From Xanthobacter dioxanivorans (GTDB lineage Bacteria > Pseudomonadota > Alphaproteobacteria > Rhizobiales > Xanthobacteraceae): a stretch of DNA of 64,000 nt. The notes beneath the pieces are model-generated. The model did not search any database, had not been told where the DNA came from, and saw only the letters and a list, made by a program, of their open reading frames with translations. The first letter of the stretch is position 1. Each line of letters opens with the position of its first letter. The stretch spans positions 3,390,501 to 3,454,500 of the forward strand of contig NZ_CP063362.1 in the NCBI RefSeq assembly GCF_016807805.1, given 5' to 3'. Position numbers and translations under genes: made by a program. This document shows, one piece after another, positions 56,059 through 64,000 of this stretch.

Positions 56059-56384
56059 CGCCCCCGGGTCGGAATAGAAGATTGAAGTTTTAAAAAATGC
56101 AACCAAAGATATGCATGAAGCAGCGAATCCCCGTCCCGGCGCCCGCAAGTCGGCGTTGCACGCCTCGTCTCCGGACGGTCAACACGAGCCGCCCGTGCAC
56201 CGGGATGCCCGGCGTTGACGCGCCCGCACGGCGCAATGGCCAAAGTTTGCAGGCCGGGTCGAGGTAAGCGACGCGCGTCGTGTTCACGACATTCTTCGGC
56301 CGCACGGGGCCTCCCGGAGGGAATGTCTGCTGGTCCGCAATTTGCGTGTCTTCGGGCGAACGTTCTTTTCAGAAGGCAGGCCCG
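56059..56384. other. Short intergenic stretch, no gene seen
   Basis: 326 bases between the divergent membrane protein and Rieske genes. No convincing open frame. The stretch around 56060-56115 is A/T-rich and may hold the leftward operon's promoter. Confidence 0.4.
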
Positions 56385-56723
56385 ATGGCGTTCACCTCTA
56401 TCTGTCACACGAGTGCCGTGAGCGAAGGGGGCATGGGCCTCTTCCAGGCCGGCCGCAAAAGCGTGCTCCTGGTTTGGCCCACGGGCGGGGAGCTCAAGGC
56501 CTTTCGCGGGCGTTGCCCGCATGCGGACATGCCGTTGAGCGACGCCACCTTCAACGGGCAGACCGTCACCTGCCCCATCCATATGTGGGGTTTCGACGGC
56601 ACCAGCGGCAAGTGTGTGACACACCTGGTTCGCAATGCGCTTCACCCGTACGAGCTGCGGGTGGAGGGCGACGAGATCCTGGTCGATGTGGGACCGGTCA
56701 AGCCGGCCCGGACCCCGGCGTGA
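56385..56723 (+). CDS. Small Rieske [2Fe-2S] ferredoxin (T4MO-C-like)
   Basis: 112 residues. Rieske ligands C-P-H (GRCPHADMPLS) and C-P-I-H-M-W (TCPIHMWGFDG), spaced 16 residues apart: the two Cys and two His that hold the cluster. Size and sequence fit stand-alone Rieske ferredoxins that feed electrons to diiron monooxygenases or ring-hydroxylating dioxygenases. No oxygenase is adjacent, so the partner lies elsewhere. ATG at 56385. Confidence 0.87.
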   Translation: MAFTSICHTSAVSEGGMGLFQAGRKSVLLVWPTGGELKAFRGRCPHADMPLSDATFNGQTVTCPIHMWGFDGTSGKCVTHLVRNALHPYELRVEGDEILVDVGPVKPARTPA

Positions 56724-56741
56724 CTCCCGCAGGTTTGCCGA

Positions 56742-57629
56742 TCAGGCGGTGATGTCGGGCAGCCACCTGATCGTCATGGCGAAGTCGTGCTCGGCGCCCG
56801 GCGGGAGATGCACGAGCCCCGGCTTCTCCACGAAGGGGCGCTCATCTCCCTCCGGCGTCGCATGGCCGGCCCAGGGTTCGATGCACAGGAACGGCGCACC
56901 CGGCTTGGTCCAGAGGCCGAGGTCCGGCATCCCCGGAAAGGCGATCTCAAGACCCGGCCCGTCCGGCACACCGTAGCGGACATGGCGTGAGCGGACATTG
57001 AGGAAAATGAGCGCGTCGCGCTCGAACATCGCATCGTCGGGCGTGAGGATCGCGCGCGCCGCGGGATTGGGTTCCGTCGCGGCCGAAAGGAGGCCCCCGG
57101 ACGGACGGTGCACCGGCCCGGTCTCCGGCTGCTCGAAGATCAGCCGATGGTCGGCACGGCGCCCGCCATAGGGCAGGGGCCAGAGGAAGGCCGGATGAAA
57201 GCCGAAGCTCGCCGGCAGGCTTTCGGGTCCGCGATTGCGGAGCGTGGCCTCGATCGCAAGCGACGCGCCGGTCAGCTCATAAGCGACGTCGAGGGCGAAG
57301 GTGAAGGGGTATTGCGCGCGGGTTTCCGCGTTCGGGAGGAGCCGGAAAACGGCGCGTTGCGGCTGCAGTTCCACAAGATCGAACAGGCTGCGCCGGGCGA
57401 AACCGTGCTGCTTCATGCCGTAGCGCCGTCCGTCGTGGACCAGTTCGTCGTGGGGCAGCCGGCCCACGATGGGAAACAGCAGCGGCGCCCGGCCGCCCCA
57501 GAAGGCCGGATCGCCGTGCCAGAGGAGGTCGCGCCCGTCGCGGTCGCGCAACTGCACCAGCTCGGCGCCGAGTGCCGATATCTCCGCCGACAGCGCGCTC
57601 GAACTCAGCGTCGCGGACTTGCCCGCCAT
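56742..57629 (-). CDS. Aldose 1-epimerase family protein
   Basis: 295 residues. Family features: PLLFPIVGRLPHDELVHDG, MKQHGFARR containing the catalytic His, ASFGFHPAFLWPLP with a second His, and the C-terminal Glu in FLCIEPWAGHAT. It interconverts alpha- and beta-anomers of hexoses or acts as a non-specific mutarotase-like protein. Convergent with the Rieske gene (18 bases between stops). Confidence 0.88.
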   Translation of the reverse strand: MAGKSATLSSSALSAEISALGAELVQLRDRDGRDLLWHGDPAFWGGRAPLLFPIVGRLPHDELVHDGRRYGMKQHGFARRSLFDLVELQPQRAVFRLLPNAETRAQYPFTFALDVAYELTGASLAIEATLRNRGPESLPASFGFHPAFLWPLPYGGRRADHRLIFEQPETGPVHRPSGGLLSAATEPNPAARAILTPDDAMFERDALIFLNVRSRHVRYGVPDGPGLEIAFPGMPDLGLWTKPGAPFLCIEPWAGHATPEGDERPFVEKPGLVHLPPGAEHDFAMTIRWLPDITA

Positions 57630-58141
57630 TCTCGTTTCCCCGCCCGGATTGTCCCCCCGGAAGCCTCCGGGCGGAGAAGGATATCTCCCCGGGGCTCAGA
57701 GGCCAAAGGCAAGCGGCAGCGCGGCTGTTCGGCGTGTCTTCGCAAGGGGGCATGCCAGCTCGATCGGCACGGCGGGGCGCCGTAACCGCGATTCGGCTCC
57801 GGTGCCACGTGCGAATTGCGCCGGCGCGCAATGGAAGAATGCGGGATGCGGAGCGCGCCTTCGTGTCTTATGCCCTCGCGCGTTGCGTATCCTCACCCAA
57901 TTGCCGGCGACGGCGGCTGACTTTGAAACCGGAGCGGATCAACATTTCCTGCGGAACTGCGGAAATCATGAGCCGTGATCTCCCCATTTTGCGGAACGCC
58001 CTTCATGGACGCACACCTATGCGTCTGGCGGCAGGAACAATGCTGCGCCTTTCATCCAGAATAATTCCGCGTTGAAATTTCCTGCTGGTCCGAGCAAGCT
58101 TTCTGGCCGAGCGAGTTCGGGGCCAATGAGGATGCCTCGCA
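57630..58141. other. 512-base intergenic stretch, nothing recognised
   Basis: Between divergent aldose-epimerase-like and diguanylate cyclase genes; holds their promoters. Several frames stay open but none has recognisable protein features. Confidence 0.4.
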
Positions 58142-59635
58142 ATGGATAGCGTCTGGAGGCGTCTGGTTGGCGGCAACTACCAGTCGTTCGCTCTGGGCGC
58201 CCTGGTCATCGTCATCCTGCTCGCCCAGGGCCTGTCCCTGTGGAGATCGTACCAGGCGACCTGGTTGCTCGCTACGCGCTCAGCCGAGAACGTGATGCGA
58301 ACGGTCGCATCGAACATCGAGCGCAACCTCAGCGTCATCGAGCTGTCCTTGATCGGGCTGGAAGATGCGGTGACCGCGCCCGGCGTCGCCGACCTGCCAT
58401 CCGATCTGAGAAGAATGGTGCTGTTCGATCGGGCCGCCGGGGCGCAATATCTGGGCTCGATGCTGGTCCTCGATCGAGAGGGTGACATCGTCTACGATTC
58501 AGTCGAGACGCCGCCACGTCGGGGAAATTTTGCCGACCGGGACTATTTCAAGGCGCAACTCCAGCCTTATGTCGGCACTTATGTCAGCGCGCCGTTTGCA
58601 AGTCGGCTTCGCGGCGGCGATCCCAGCATCGCCCTGAGCCGGCGTGTCTCAGATCACGATGGCCGCTTTTACGGGGTGGTCCTTGGCGCGGTCCGCATCG
58701 CGTATTTTCAATCACTCCTCGAGACGGTGACCCTTAGGGCGGGAACCGCCATCGCGTTGACGCGGACCGACGGAACCGTGATTCTAAGGTTTCCCTCGAC
58801 GGACGGCCACGGCAACGTGGGTGCCAGCGTTGCGCGGTCTCCGGTGTTCCTGAGGATGATGAACGGCTACCGGCCGTTCACCGAGCGGTCGGCCTTCGAC
58901 CGGACGGAGCGCTACTACGTCTATTCCGTGGTGGGGAACTTTCCGCTCGTGCTGTCCGTCGGCATTTCCACCGCCGAAGCCCTCCGTGAGTGGAACGAGC
59001 AAGCCATCATATGGTCCGCGGTGACCGCCGCCATGTGCGTCATCATCCTGCTGATGTTCCGCTCGCTGCAGCTGGCCCTGCTGCGCAGCCGCGAGATGGA
59101 GGCCGAGCTTGAGATGCTTGCCGTGACCGACGGGCTGACGGGGCTACCCAACCGGCGCGCCTTCGACATGGCGGTCGCGACGGAAGTGCGCCGCGCGGCG
59201 CGGGACAAGACCAGCCTGGCCGTTTTGATGATCGATATCGACGACTTCAAGAAGGTCAACGACCGCCATGGCCATGGCGTGGGCGATCAGGTGCTGGCGC
59301 GCGTCGGCCGGCAGATCCTGCGTTCCATCCGCCGGCCGGGCAATTTCGCGGCCCGCTACGGCGGCGAAGAGTTCGTGGTCATCCTGCCGGCAACGGATGC
59401 GACCGGCGCGCTGCATGTCGGGGAGCGGATCCGGGCCGGCGTCGCGGCGATGGTCCCGTCGCCGGCGGATCTGTCGCTGGAACGCGTGAGCGTGAGCATC
59501 GGGATCGCCATCCGCCACATCGCGCCGGGAGAGCCGCCGGCGACGATCATCAACCGGGCGGACGAAGCGCTCTACGCCGCGAAGGGCGCCGGCCGCGACC
59601 GCGTCATGATCGCCGCCGTTCGGGCCGAAGTGTGA
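58142..59635 (+). CDS. Diguanylate cyclase with periplasmic CACHE sensor
   Basis: 497 residues. Membrane helix (~15-35), a large periplasmic dCACHE-like domain (~45-275; GSMLVLDREGDIVYDSVETP, RRGNFADRDYFKAQL, SAPFASRLRGGDPSIALSRR), second helix (~282-303), then the GGDEF domain (~320-495; DGLTGLPNRRAFDMAV; MIDIDDFKKVNDRHGHGVGD; ARYGGEEFVV). The active-site GGEEF is intact. The product-inhibition RxxD site is RPGN here, so feedback by cyclic-di-GMP is probably lost. A small extracellular ligand should control cyclic-di-GMP synthesis. Confidence 0.93.
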   Translation: MDSVWRRLVGGNYQSFALGALVIVILLAQGLSLWRSYQATWLLATRSAENVMRTVASNIERNLSVIELSLIGLEDAVTAPGVADLPSDLRRMVLFDRAAGAQYLGSMLVLDREGDIVYDSVETPPRRGNFADRDYFKAQLQPYVGTYVSAPFASRLRGGDPSIALSRRVSDHDGRFYGVVLGAVRIAYFQSLLETVTLRAGTAIALTRTDGTVILRFPSTDGHGNVGASVARSPVFLRMMNGYRPFTERSAFDRTERYYVYSVVGNFPLVLSVGISTAEALREWNEQAIIWSAVTAAMCVIILLMFRSLQLALLRSREMEAELEMLAVTDGLTGLPNRRAFDMAVATEVRRAARDKTSLAVLMIDIDDFKKVNDRHGHGVGDQVLARVGRQILRSIRRPGNFAARYGGEEFVVILPATDATGALHVGERIRAGVAAMVPSPADLSLERVSVSIGIAIRHIAPGEPPATIINRADEALYAAKGAGRDRVMIAAVRAEV

Positions 59636-59864
59636 GCGGCCTTCGCCTTCCGCGTCGATCGCACCGCGCCGATGGCCTTGCGAACCTCTCGCCGGCTCAG
59701 CTGGTTGATCACGGATCGCGACGCATGGACACGCCTGCGCCGGCAACGAAGGCGGGCGGGATGTGGTATGCGCTTCCTGCCTCCTGGTTCGCACCGGCGG
59801 GAATCCATTTTCTTCCGCACCCGGGCGTGGAAGACAGCAAAGGTCGGCCGGAAGGAGAATACGA

Positions 59865-60536
59865 ATGTCGGCGTCCGCGCGTGTCCTCGCCTCGCTCAAG
59901 GCCTCCATCGGCGATGTGGTGTTCGGCATGGAGGACGGCACCGTCTCCATTTTCGGCCTCGTCTTCGGTGTCGCCATCAGCACCAATGATCCGCGCACGG
60001 TGCTGATCGCCGGCGCCACCGGCGCGGCGGCCGCCGCCGTCTCCATGATGGCCGGAAGCTATCTCGATGCGGAATCGGTGCGCGATGCCCGCCGGGCTCG
60101 GCGCGACGGGCCGGTGGATCCGGCGGTGGCGCGGACCGAGGCCGATGCCATCACGGCGGCGCTGACCCGTGGCGGCATGGCCCCCCAGGATGTGACGCGG
60201 GTGGCCGACGCGCTTGCCCGCGCGCCGCGCGCCGTGGCGGGCCTGCGCACGGAACTCGCGGAGGCTGACGACGGGGCGAGCCCCACCTCGCATGCCTTCT
60301 GGATGTTCGTATCCGACCTGTTCGCCGGGTTCACGCCGGTCCTGCCGTTCGCTTTCCTGCCCATGGACAGCGCCCGCATGGTCTCGCTCGGCCTCACCAC
60401 CGTGCTGCTGGTGGTGCTCGGCGTCGGCCGAGGGCTGGTGGCGAAGCGCTCGGTGGTCCGCGCGACGCTGGAGACCCTGGGCATCGCCGCGTCGGCGGCC
60501 CTGGCGGGCATCGCCATGGGCCACTTCCTGTCCTGA
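59865..60536 (+). CDS. VIT1/CCC1-family membrane protein
   Basis: 223 residues with about five helices. The N-terminal FGMEDGTVSIFGLVFGVA and GAAAAAVSMMAGSYLDAESV match the first two helices of VIT1/CCC1-type iron/manganese transporters, in which acidic and Met residues bind metal. A soluble helical segment (~80-145) lies in the middle, then the C-terminal helices. ATG at 59865 with GAAGGAGAA upstream; the longer frame is a shadow. Probably exports or sequesters Fe2+/Mn2+. Confidence 0.8.
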   Translation: MSASARVLASLKASIGDVVFGMEDGTVSIFGLVFGVAISTNDPRTVLIAGATGAAAAAVSMMAGSYLDAESVRDARRARRDGPVDPAVARTEADAITAALTRGGMAPQDVTRVADALARAPRAVAGLRTELAEADDGASPTSHAFWMFVSDLFAGFTPVLPFAFLPMDSARMVSLGLTTVLLVVLGVGRGLVAKRSVVRATLETLGIAASAALAGIAMGHFLS

Positions 60537-60675
60537 GCGGAAGGGGCCGGGACGGCCGGATCATACCAAGGTGTATTGCGCCCAGATGTAAGGACTAGCC
60601 CACGAAATCGACGGCTGATTTCGGCGGCGCCGCGCGTTTTCTATGTTCTCTCCACACCAGACATGGAGAACGAAC

Positions 60676-60978
60676 ATGAATACCCGCCTGAAGCTCCTGA
60701 CCACTTTCGGCACGCTCGCCCTGGTCGGCATGGGGATCGTCGGCAACGCGTATGCCGACGAGACCGTGACCAAGGAGAACATGGAGCAGGAGCAGTTCTT
60801 CCAGAAATACGGCAACGAGACCTCGCCGGCCCTGTTCTTCAACGAGGCTGCGCCGGCGGTGCGCGTGCCGGCCGGACTGCGCAAGCTGCCCGCGTCCTCC
60901 AGCATCCCGACCTTTGCCGGTGCGCAGGACCCGCACTGGGGCGCGGCCCAGGATGCGACCGACGGGGCCGCCGATTGA
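60676..60978 (+). CDS. Small exported protein of unknown function
   Basis: 100 residues. Clear signal peptide (LLTTFGTLALVGMGIVGNAYA then DETV, cleavage near residue 26), leaving about 74 residues rich in acidic, Ala and Pro residues (QEQFFQKYGNETSPALFFNE; PAGLRKLPASSSIPTFAGA). No Cys or His motif. GGAGAACGAAC before ATG. I do not recognise it. Confidence 0.7.
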   Translation: MNTRLKLLTTFGTLALVGMGIVGNAYADETVTKENMEQEQFFQKYGNETSPALFFNEAAPAVRVPAGLRKLPASSSIPTFAGAQDPHWGAAQDATDGAAD

Positions 60979-61121
60979 GTTTCGCCTGTCCCGGGGACAG
61001 GTCGACCGACGCGGGCGACGGAGCGCATCTGCCGCCGCCCGCATGCCCGACCGGCGGGGGCTGGGCTTATCCGCGCGGAACGTCCGGCTCGACTGGTCCG
61101 TGCCCTGCTGCGCCGGGGTGT

Positions 61122-61690
61122 TCAAGGGACGAGGATGGAGGAGCCGGTCGTGCGCCGGCCTTCCGGGTCGGCATGGGCCCTGGCCGCCTCAGCCAGGGGA
61201 TAGGACTGGCTGACGTGGATCTTCAGCACTCCCGCCTCGACCAGTTCGAAGAAATGCCGGGAGGACGCCAGGAGATCGCTGCGCTTGCGCATATACACGA
61301 ACAGGCTTGGATGGGTGAAGAACAACGAGCCCTTCAACGTCAGCTCGCGGGTGTTGACGGACTCCACGAGACCTGAGGCATTGCCGTAGTTCACCATCAT
61401 GCCCAGCGGGCGCAGGCAGTCGATGGAGCCGGCATAGGTGTCCCTGCCGATGGAATCATAGACCACGCGCACGCCTTCCCCGCCGGTGATGCCCCGCACC
61501 TCCTTCACGAAGTCCTGCTCGCCCCTCACGATCGCATGCCGGCAGCCGTTGCTGCGGGCGATCTCGGCTTTTCCCTGGAGCCCACGGTGCCGATGACCAC
61601 CGCACCCATGTGGAGACGCATCAGATCGATGCCGGGATCGCGCTGCTCAGGCACGCGCTCGATCGGATATGTGCGCCATGAGCCATTCCG
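61122..61690 (-). pseudogene. Zinc-type quinone oxidoreductase (MDR family) remnant, frameshifted
   Basis: The C-terminal half is read in one frame (DFVKEVRGITGGEGVRVVYD then SIGRDTYAGS) and the cofactor-binding part (MGAVVIGTVGSREK) in another. One added A at the A4 run 61569-61572 joins them as GSREKAEIARSNGCRHAIVRG. The N-terminal catalytic domain (about 140 residues) is missing. Nonfunctional. Confidence 0.8.
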
Positions 61691-61787
61691 CCGGGCGGCC
61701 CGCCCGACCGGAAGCCATCGCCACACGCTTCGCTCCTTTCCCAGCCCGGACTGCCGGAACCGGCATCGCGCGGATCGGCACCATGGC

Positions 61788-62255
61788 TCAGCTCGCCGAA
61801 AGGCCCCGGCAGATCAGGGTCGGCATCATTCGGTCAATGGCGCGACGGACGGTCTGCGCCTGCCGGGGCGACAGGCTCCGGTCGATCTCGGACAGCGCCG
61901 CCCCGAACATCAGGGCGTGGGTCGCCCGCTCCCGGGGCTCCTCAACGGCCTCGCCCGCCGCCACCCGCGCCTCGAACCTGCGGGTCATGAGCTGCAGGTC
62001 GAGCATTGCGCCGGAGAAGGCGCGCCACGCCGGCATCTGGTCCGGGTTCATATCCGCCTCGCGGGCGAGGCTTTCGAGGCGCACGGACAGACCCTCCGGC
62101 GCCTGGGCCGAACGCGGCGCAACGGCGCGCGCGGTTCCGAAGCCTTCGGTCCGGTGAAGGTCCGACAGGGCGAACGCCATCAATCCGAGGGCGGCGAATC
62201 CAAAGGCTCCGGCGGCGACAGGATTGCGCGTGATGAAGGGCGTGAGCCTCGCCAT
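61788..62255 (-). CDS. LTxxQ-motif (Spy/CpxP-like) protein with N-terminal membrane segment
   Basis: 155 residues. A hydrophobic segment (VAAGAFGFAALGLMAFALS) is followed by an all-helical region ending SLSPRQAQTVRRAIDRMMP, which matches the LTxxQ pattern of Spy/CpxP-type periplasmic stress proteins. ATG at 62255 with GAGG 5 bases upstream; a start at 62291 adds a short basic leader. Weak family match. Confidence 0.6.
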   Translation of the reverse strand: MARLTPFITRNPVAAGAFGFAALGLMAFALSDLHRTEGFGTARAVAPRSAQAPEGLSVRLESLAREADMNPDQMPAWRAFSGAMLDLQLMTRRFEARVAAGEAVEEPRERATHALMFGAALSEIDRSLSPRQAQTVRRAIDRMMPTLICRGLSAS

Positions 62256-62520
62256 GGCGGCCTCGGAACGGATGCTCCGCAATAGGTGCATCTCGTCGGC
62301 AACCCTACTGAAAACGGCATCCGCGGACCAGAAGGCGATGCGGGAAATCGTTGCTATTTTCAAGCGCCACCCATACCTTCGGCGCAATAGGAAATGTTTC
62401 TTCCGACTCTCTTGCAGGTCTTCAGCCGCGATACTCTCTGCTTCCGGCAAAGGGTATCGAGGTGTTTCAATACCAACCTGGACGTGGCTATTTCTGCCGC
62501 TCCGCTGAAGGTAGGTCCGC

Positions 62521-63249
62521 ATGAGCCTCGGCATGATCCTCAGCTCCGTCGCGCTCGGCATCTCGTTCGTCATCACCGCCTTCAAATTCGCGGACTGGTT
62601 GCTCCATTCCGACCCCGGGACCCTGGTGCGGGCCGGTCGCTGGCTGCTGTTCGGCGCCGCGGTGGCGGCGGTTCCCAGCCTGATCCTGCTGCTGGTCCAT
62701 GAGCAGCACACGGCCGCCATGGTGCTGGGCGCGGCGATGCTGGCGGTGCCGGCGTTCCTCAACTGGCGGGTTTTCCTCCCGCGCCAGGCCTTCCGTCCCC
62801 TGTGGCGCGAGGGCGAGCCGCCGGTGGACCAGATGCGTGGAGACTTCGGACAGCCGCCGCCCGATCCCGAATTGGCGCGCCGCGCCGCCATCGTTCTGGA
62901 AGACTATCTCATCCATGCGGGCCGGCCGGAGATTTCCACGCGAATCGATTCCGGCGCGACCCCGCGCACACGGCGGCATGTGGTGCGCCACGAGGATGGC
63001 GAGATGAGCGCCGAGGAGGCGCTGGACGTGCTCGGGCTGGAGCGCGGCGCCTCGGCAACGGCGGTGCGGGCGGCTCACCGCCGGCTGATGCAGCTGGTGC
63101 ATCCCGACCGGGGCGGCTCCAACTATCTCTCGACCAAGATCAACCGCGCCAAGGATGTGCTGCTGGCGGAGGCGGCCCGTTCCGTGCCCGCGCGGAGCAC
63201 CGCGCGCCGGAGCGCCAGGCGCACGGCGCCGAAGGACGCCGAACCCTAG
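62521..63249 (+). CDS. Membrane-anchored J-domain protein (DnaJ-like)
   Basis: 242 residues. Two N-terminal membrane helices (~5-25, 40-75), a linker, and a C-terminal J-like domain (~160-222) with the loop HPDRGGSN and helix ALDVLGLERGASATAVRAAHRRLMQLV. The HPD motif that stimulates DnaK-type Hsp70 ATPase is intact. It resembles TIM14/DjlA-type cochaperones that recruit DnaK to the membrane. Confidence 0.87.
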   Translation: MSLGMILSSVALGISFVITAFKFADWLLHSDPGTLVRAGRWLLFGAAVAAVPSLILLLVHEQHTAAMVLGAAMLAVPAFLNWRVFLPRQAFRPLWREGEPPVDQMRGDFGQPPPDPELARRAAIVLEDYLIHAGRPEISTRIDSGATPRTRRHVVRHEDGEMSAEEALDVLGLERGASATAVRAAHRRLMQLVHPDRGGSNYLSTKINRAKDVLLAEAARSVPARSTARRSARRTAPKDAEP

Positions 63250-63304
63250 TGTCCCGCGCCAGGATTTTCCGGGACCGCATCGCATCGCAGGAGGGCTTGG
63301 GGAC

Positions 63305-64000
63305 ATGAGCGAGTTCAGCGAGCCTGCGAAGGCGGAACACGCGGAGCGCCCGCGGCTGGAAATGCCGCCGCCGGCGCAGGAGGAGATCGGCGGTGCGCCT
63401 GCGACGCCCTCGGATGTGAGCGCCTTCCTGGCCCGCCGGACGGAAGTCACCCGGTCAGACCACGAGGCGTTCCAAACGTATCTGCGCGAGAAGCAGGCCC
63501 ATGCCCTGGCGGCGAGGGCCAAGGCCGCGCCGGTGACGGAGCAGGACCGGGAACCCGCCTTCACCCGCCGCAACATGTTCAAGATCGCCGCCGCCACCGC
63601 CGTGGTGGGCGAGACGGCGGCGCTGGGCTATCACGCGGTGCAGGGCGGCGCCCTGGACGGTGTCCTGGGTGGCGTCCTGGGCGGGTCGGGACCGGGCCAG
63701 AGCGCGGGCGGCGCCGTGGTCGCCCAGGCCCAGAGCGCGCCCATCGCCCGCGAGCTCGTCGAGTCCCGCGCCAATTTCGACGGCCGCAGCCTCGGCAAAT
63801 GGGTGGCGGTGCTGCCCACCAAGATGGGCGGCGGCGCCTATGCGCTCGACCTCAACACCAACCGGGTGATGGCCTCCATCTGGTACTGGAACTACGGCGA
63901 CTTCAACCCCATCGCCCACCACCTGTGCGCCTTCCCGAGCGCCGATCCCTACAACGGCTTCGAGTTCATCAACAGCACGCAGGGCGGCAAGAATTCGCTG
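63305..64000 (+). CDS. Tat-exported beta-propeller oxidoreductase, N-terminal part (NosZ/thiocyanate dehydrogenase-like), truncated by window end
   Basis: 232 residues are visible, frame open to the window end. A cytoplasmic leader of ~85 residues is followed by TRRNMFKIAAATAVVG (twin-arginine motif). Then comes SRANFDGRSLGKWVAVLPTK, and later YWNYGDFNPIAHHLCAFPSA then DPYNGFEFINSTQGGKNSL. A His pair followed by Y-N-G-F-E-F recalls copper-binding blades of nitrous-oxide reductase-type propellers, and the text resembles thiocyanate dehydrogenase as I remember it. Start at 63305 preceded by TTGGGGAC. Copper ligands beyond the cut are invisible. Confidence 0.5.
   Translation, partial: MSEFSEPAKAEHAERPRLEMPPPAQEEIGGAPATPSDVSAFLARRTEVTRSDHEAFQTYLREKQAHALAARAKAAPVTEQDREPAFTRRNMFKIAAATAVVGETAALGYHAVQGGALDGVLGGVLGGSGPGQSAGGAVVAQAQSAPIARELVESRANFDGRSLGKWVAVLPTKMGGGAYALDLNTNRVMASIWYWNYGDFNPIAHHLCAFPSADPYNGFEFINSTQGGKNSL

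Overview
The window is about 67% G+C, densely packed, and reads as chromosome from an alphaproteobacterium. A Xanthobacteraceae/Hyphomicrobiales relative is my guess, from gene style only: a DUF1127 protein, an alpha-2-macroglobulin/PBP1C pair, many IclR, GntR and LysR regulators, and catabolic genes. I saw no plasmid or phage replication genes, no rRNA and no CRISPR array.

1-4.6 kb is housekeeping: the 3' end of a bacterial alpha-2-macroglobulin overlapping pbpC, then a convergent DUF1127 gene with its own terminator. At 4838 a tRNA-Gln(CUG) carries a P4-type integrase remnant on its 3' end. A terminase small-subunit scrap lies 1 kb downstream, so this is a decayed integration site. 6.3-22.2 kb is a catabolic island with several broken genes: a carboxymuconolactone decarboxylase-like protein, a beta-hydroxyacid dehydrogenase, an aldehyde dehydrogenase tail, two acyl-CoA dehydrogenases, an enoyl-CoA hydratase, an IclR regulator, a class III CoA-transferase, a thiolase scrap, a branched-chain-type binding protein and a LysR regulator. 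It continues with a luciferase-like flavin monooxygenase facing an FMN reductase, an SMP-30-type lactonase, an SDR and an IS630 scrap. A 19-bp dyad of the form AATGAA-N7-TTCATT, or a close relative, recurs at three promoters here.

22.3-27.6 kb holds a two-component system divergent from a DsbD/DsbA-like/L,D-transpeptidase operon (envelope redox and wall remodelling). 28-30.6 kb holds two tandem exported DUF1254/DUF1214 proteins. 31-51 kb is one large nitrogen/carbon uptake-and-catabolism locus. Two paralogous polar-amino-acid-type sets (binding protein plus two permeases) share a single ATPase gene. With them are an IclR regulator, MmgE/PrpD, hydantoinase-type HyuA/HyuB, a class III aminotransferase, a class II aldolase, an AbrB-type membrane protein, a molybdopterin S/N-oxide reductase, a GntR regulator and an aldehyde dehydrogenase. 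GTTC/GAAC dyads at three promoters suggest the IclR protein runs the transport genes. Several genes of this locus are broken by a single missing base, often in a G/C run.

51.2-56.1 kb holds what I consider the most novel locus. A secretion/membrane-type protein is followed by a 1096-residue protein joining a lysozyme/transglycosylase-like domain, an NlpC/P60 domain, a pentapeptide-like repeat and a complete subtilisin domain. A small protein resembling a subtilase propeptide follows it. 56.3-64 kb holds a small Rieske ferredoxin, an aldose-epimerase-like protein, a CACHE-GGDEF diguanylate cyclase, a VIT/CCC1-family membrane protein, a small exported protein, a broken quinone oxidoreductase, an LTxxQ-type protein and a J-domain membrane protein. 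It ends in the truncated start of a Tat-exported protein that resembles copper beta-propeller enzymes (NosZ/thiocyanate dehydrogenase type).
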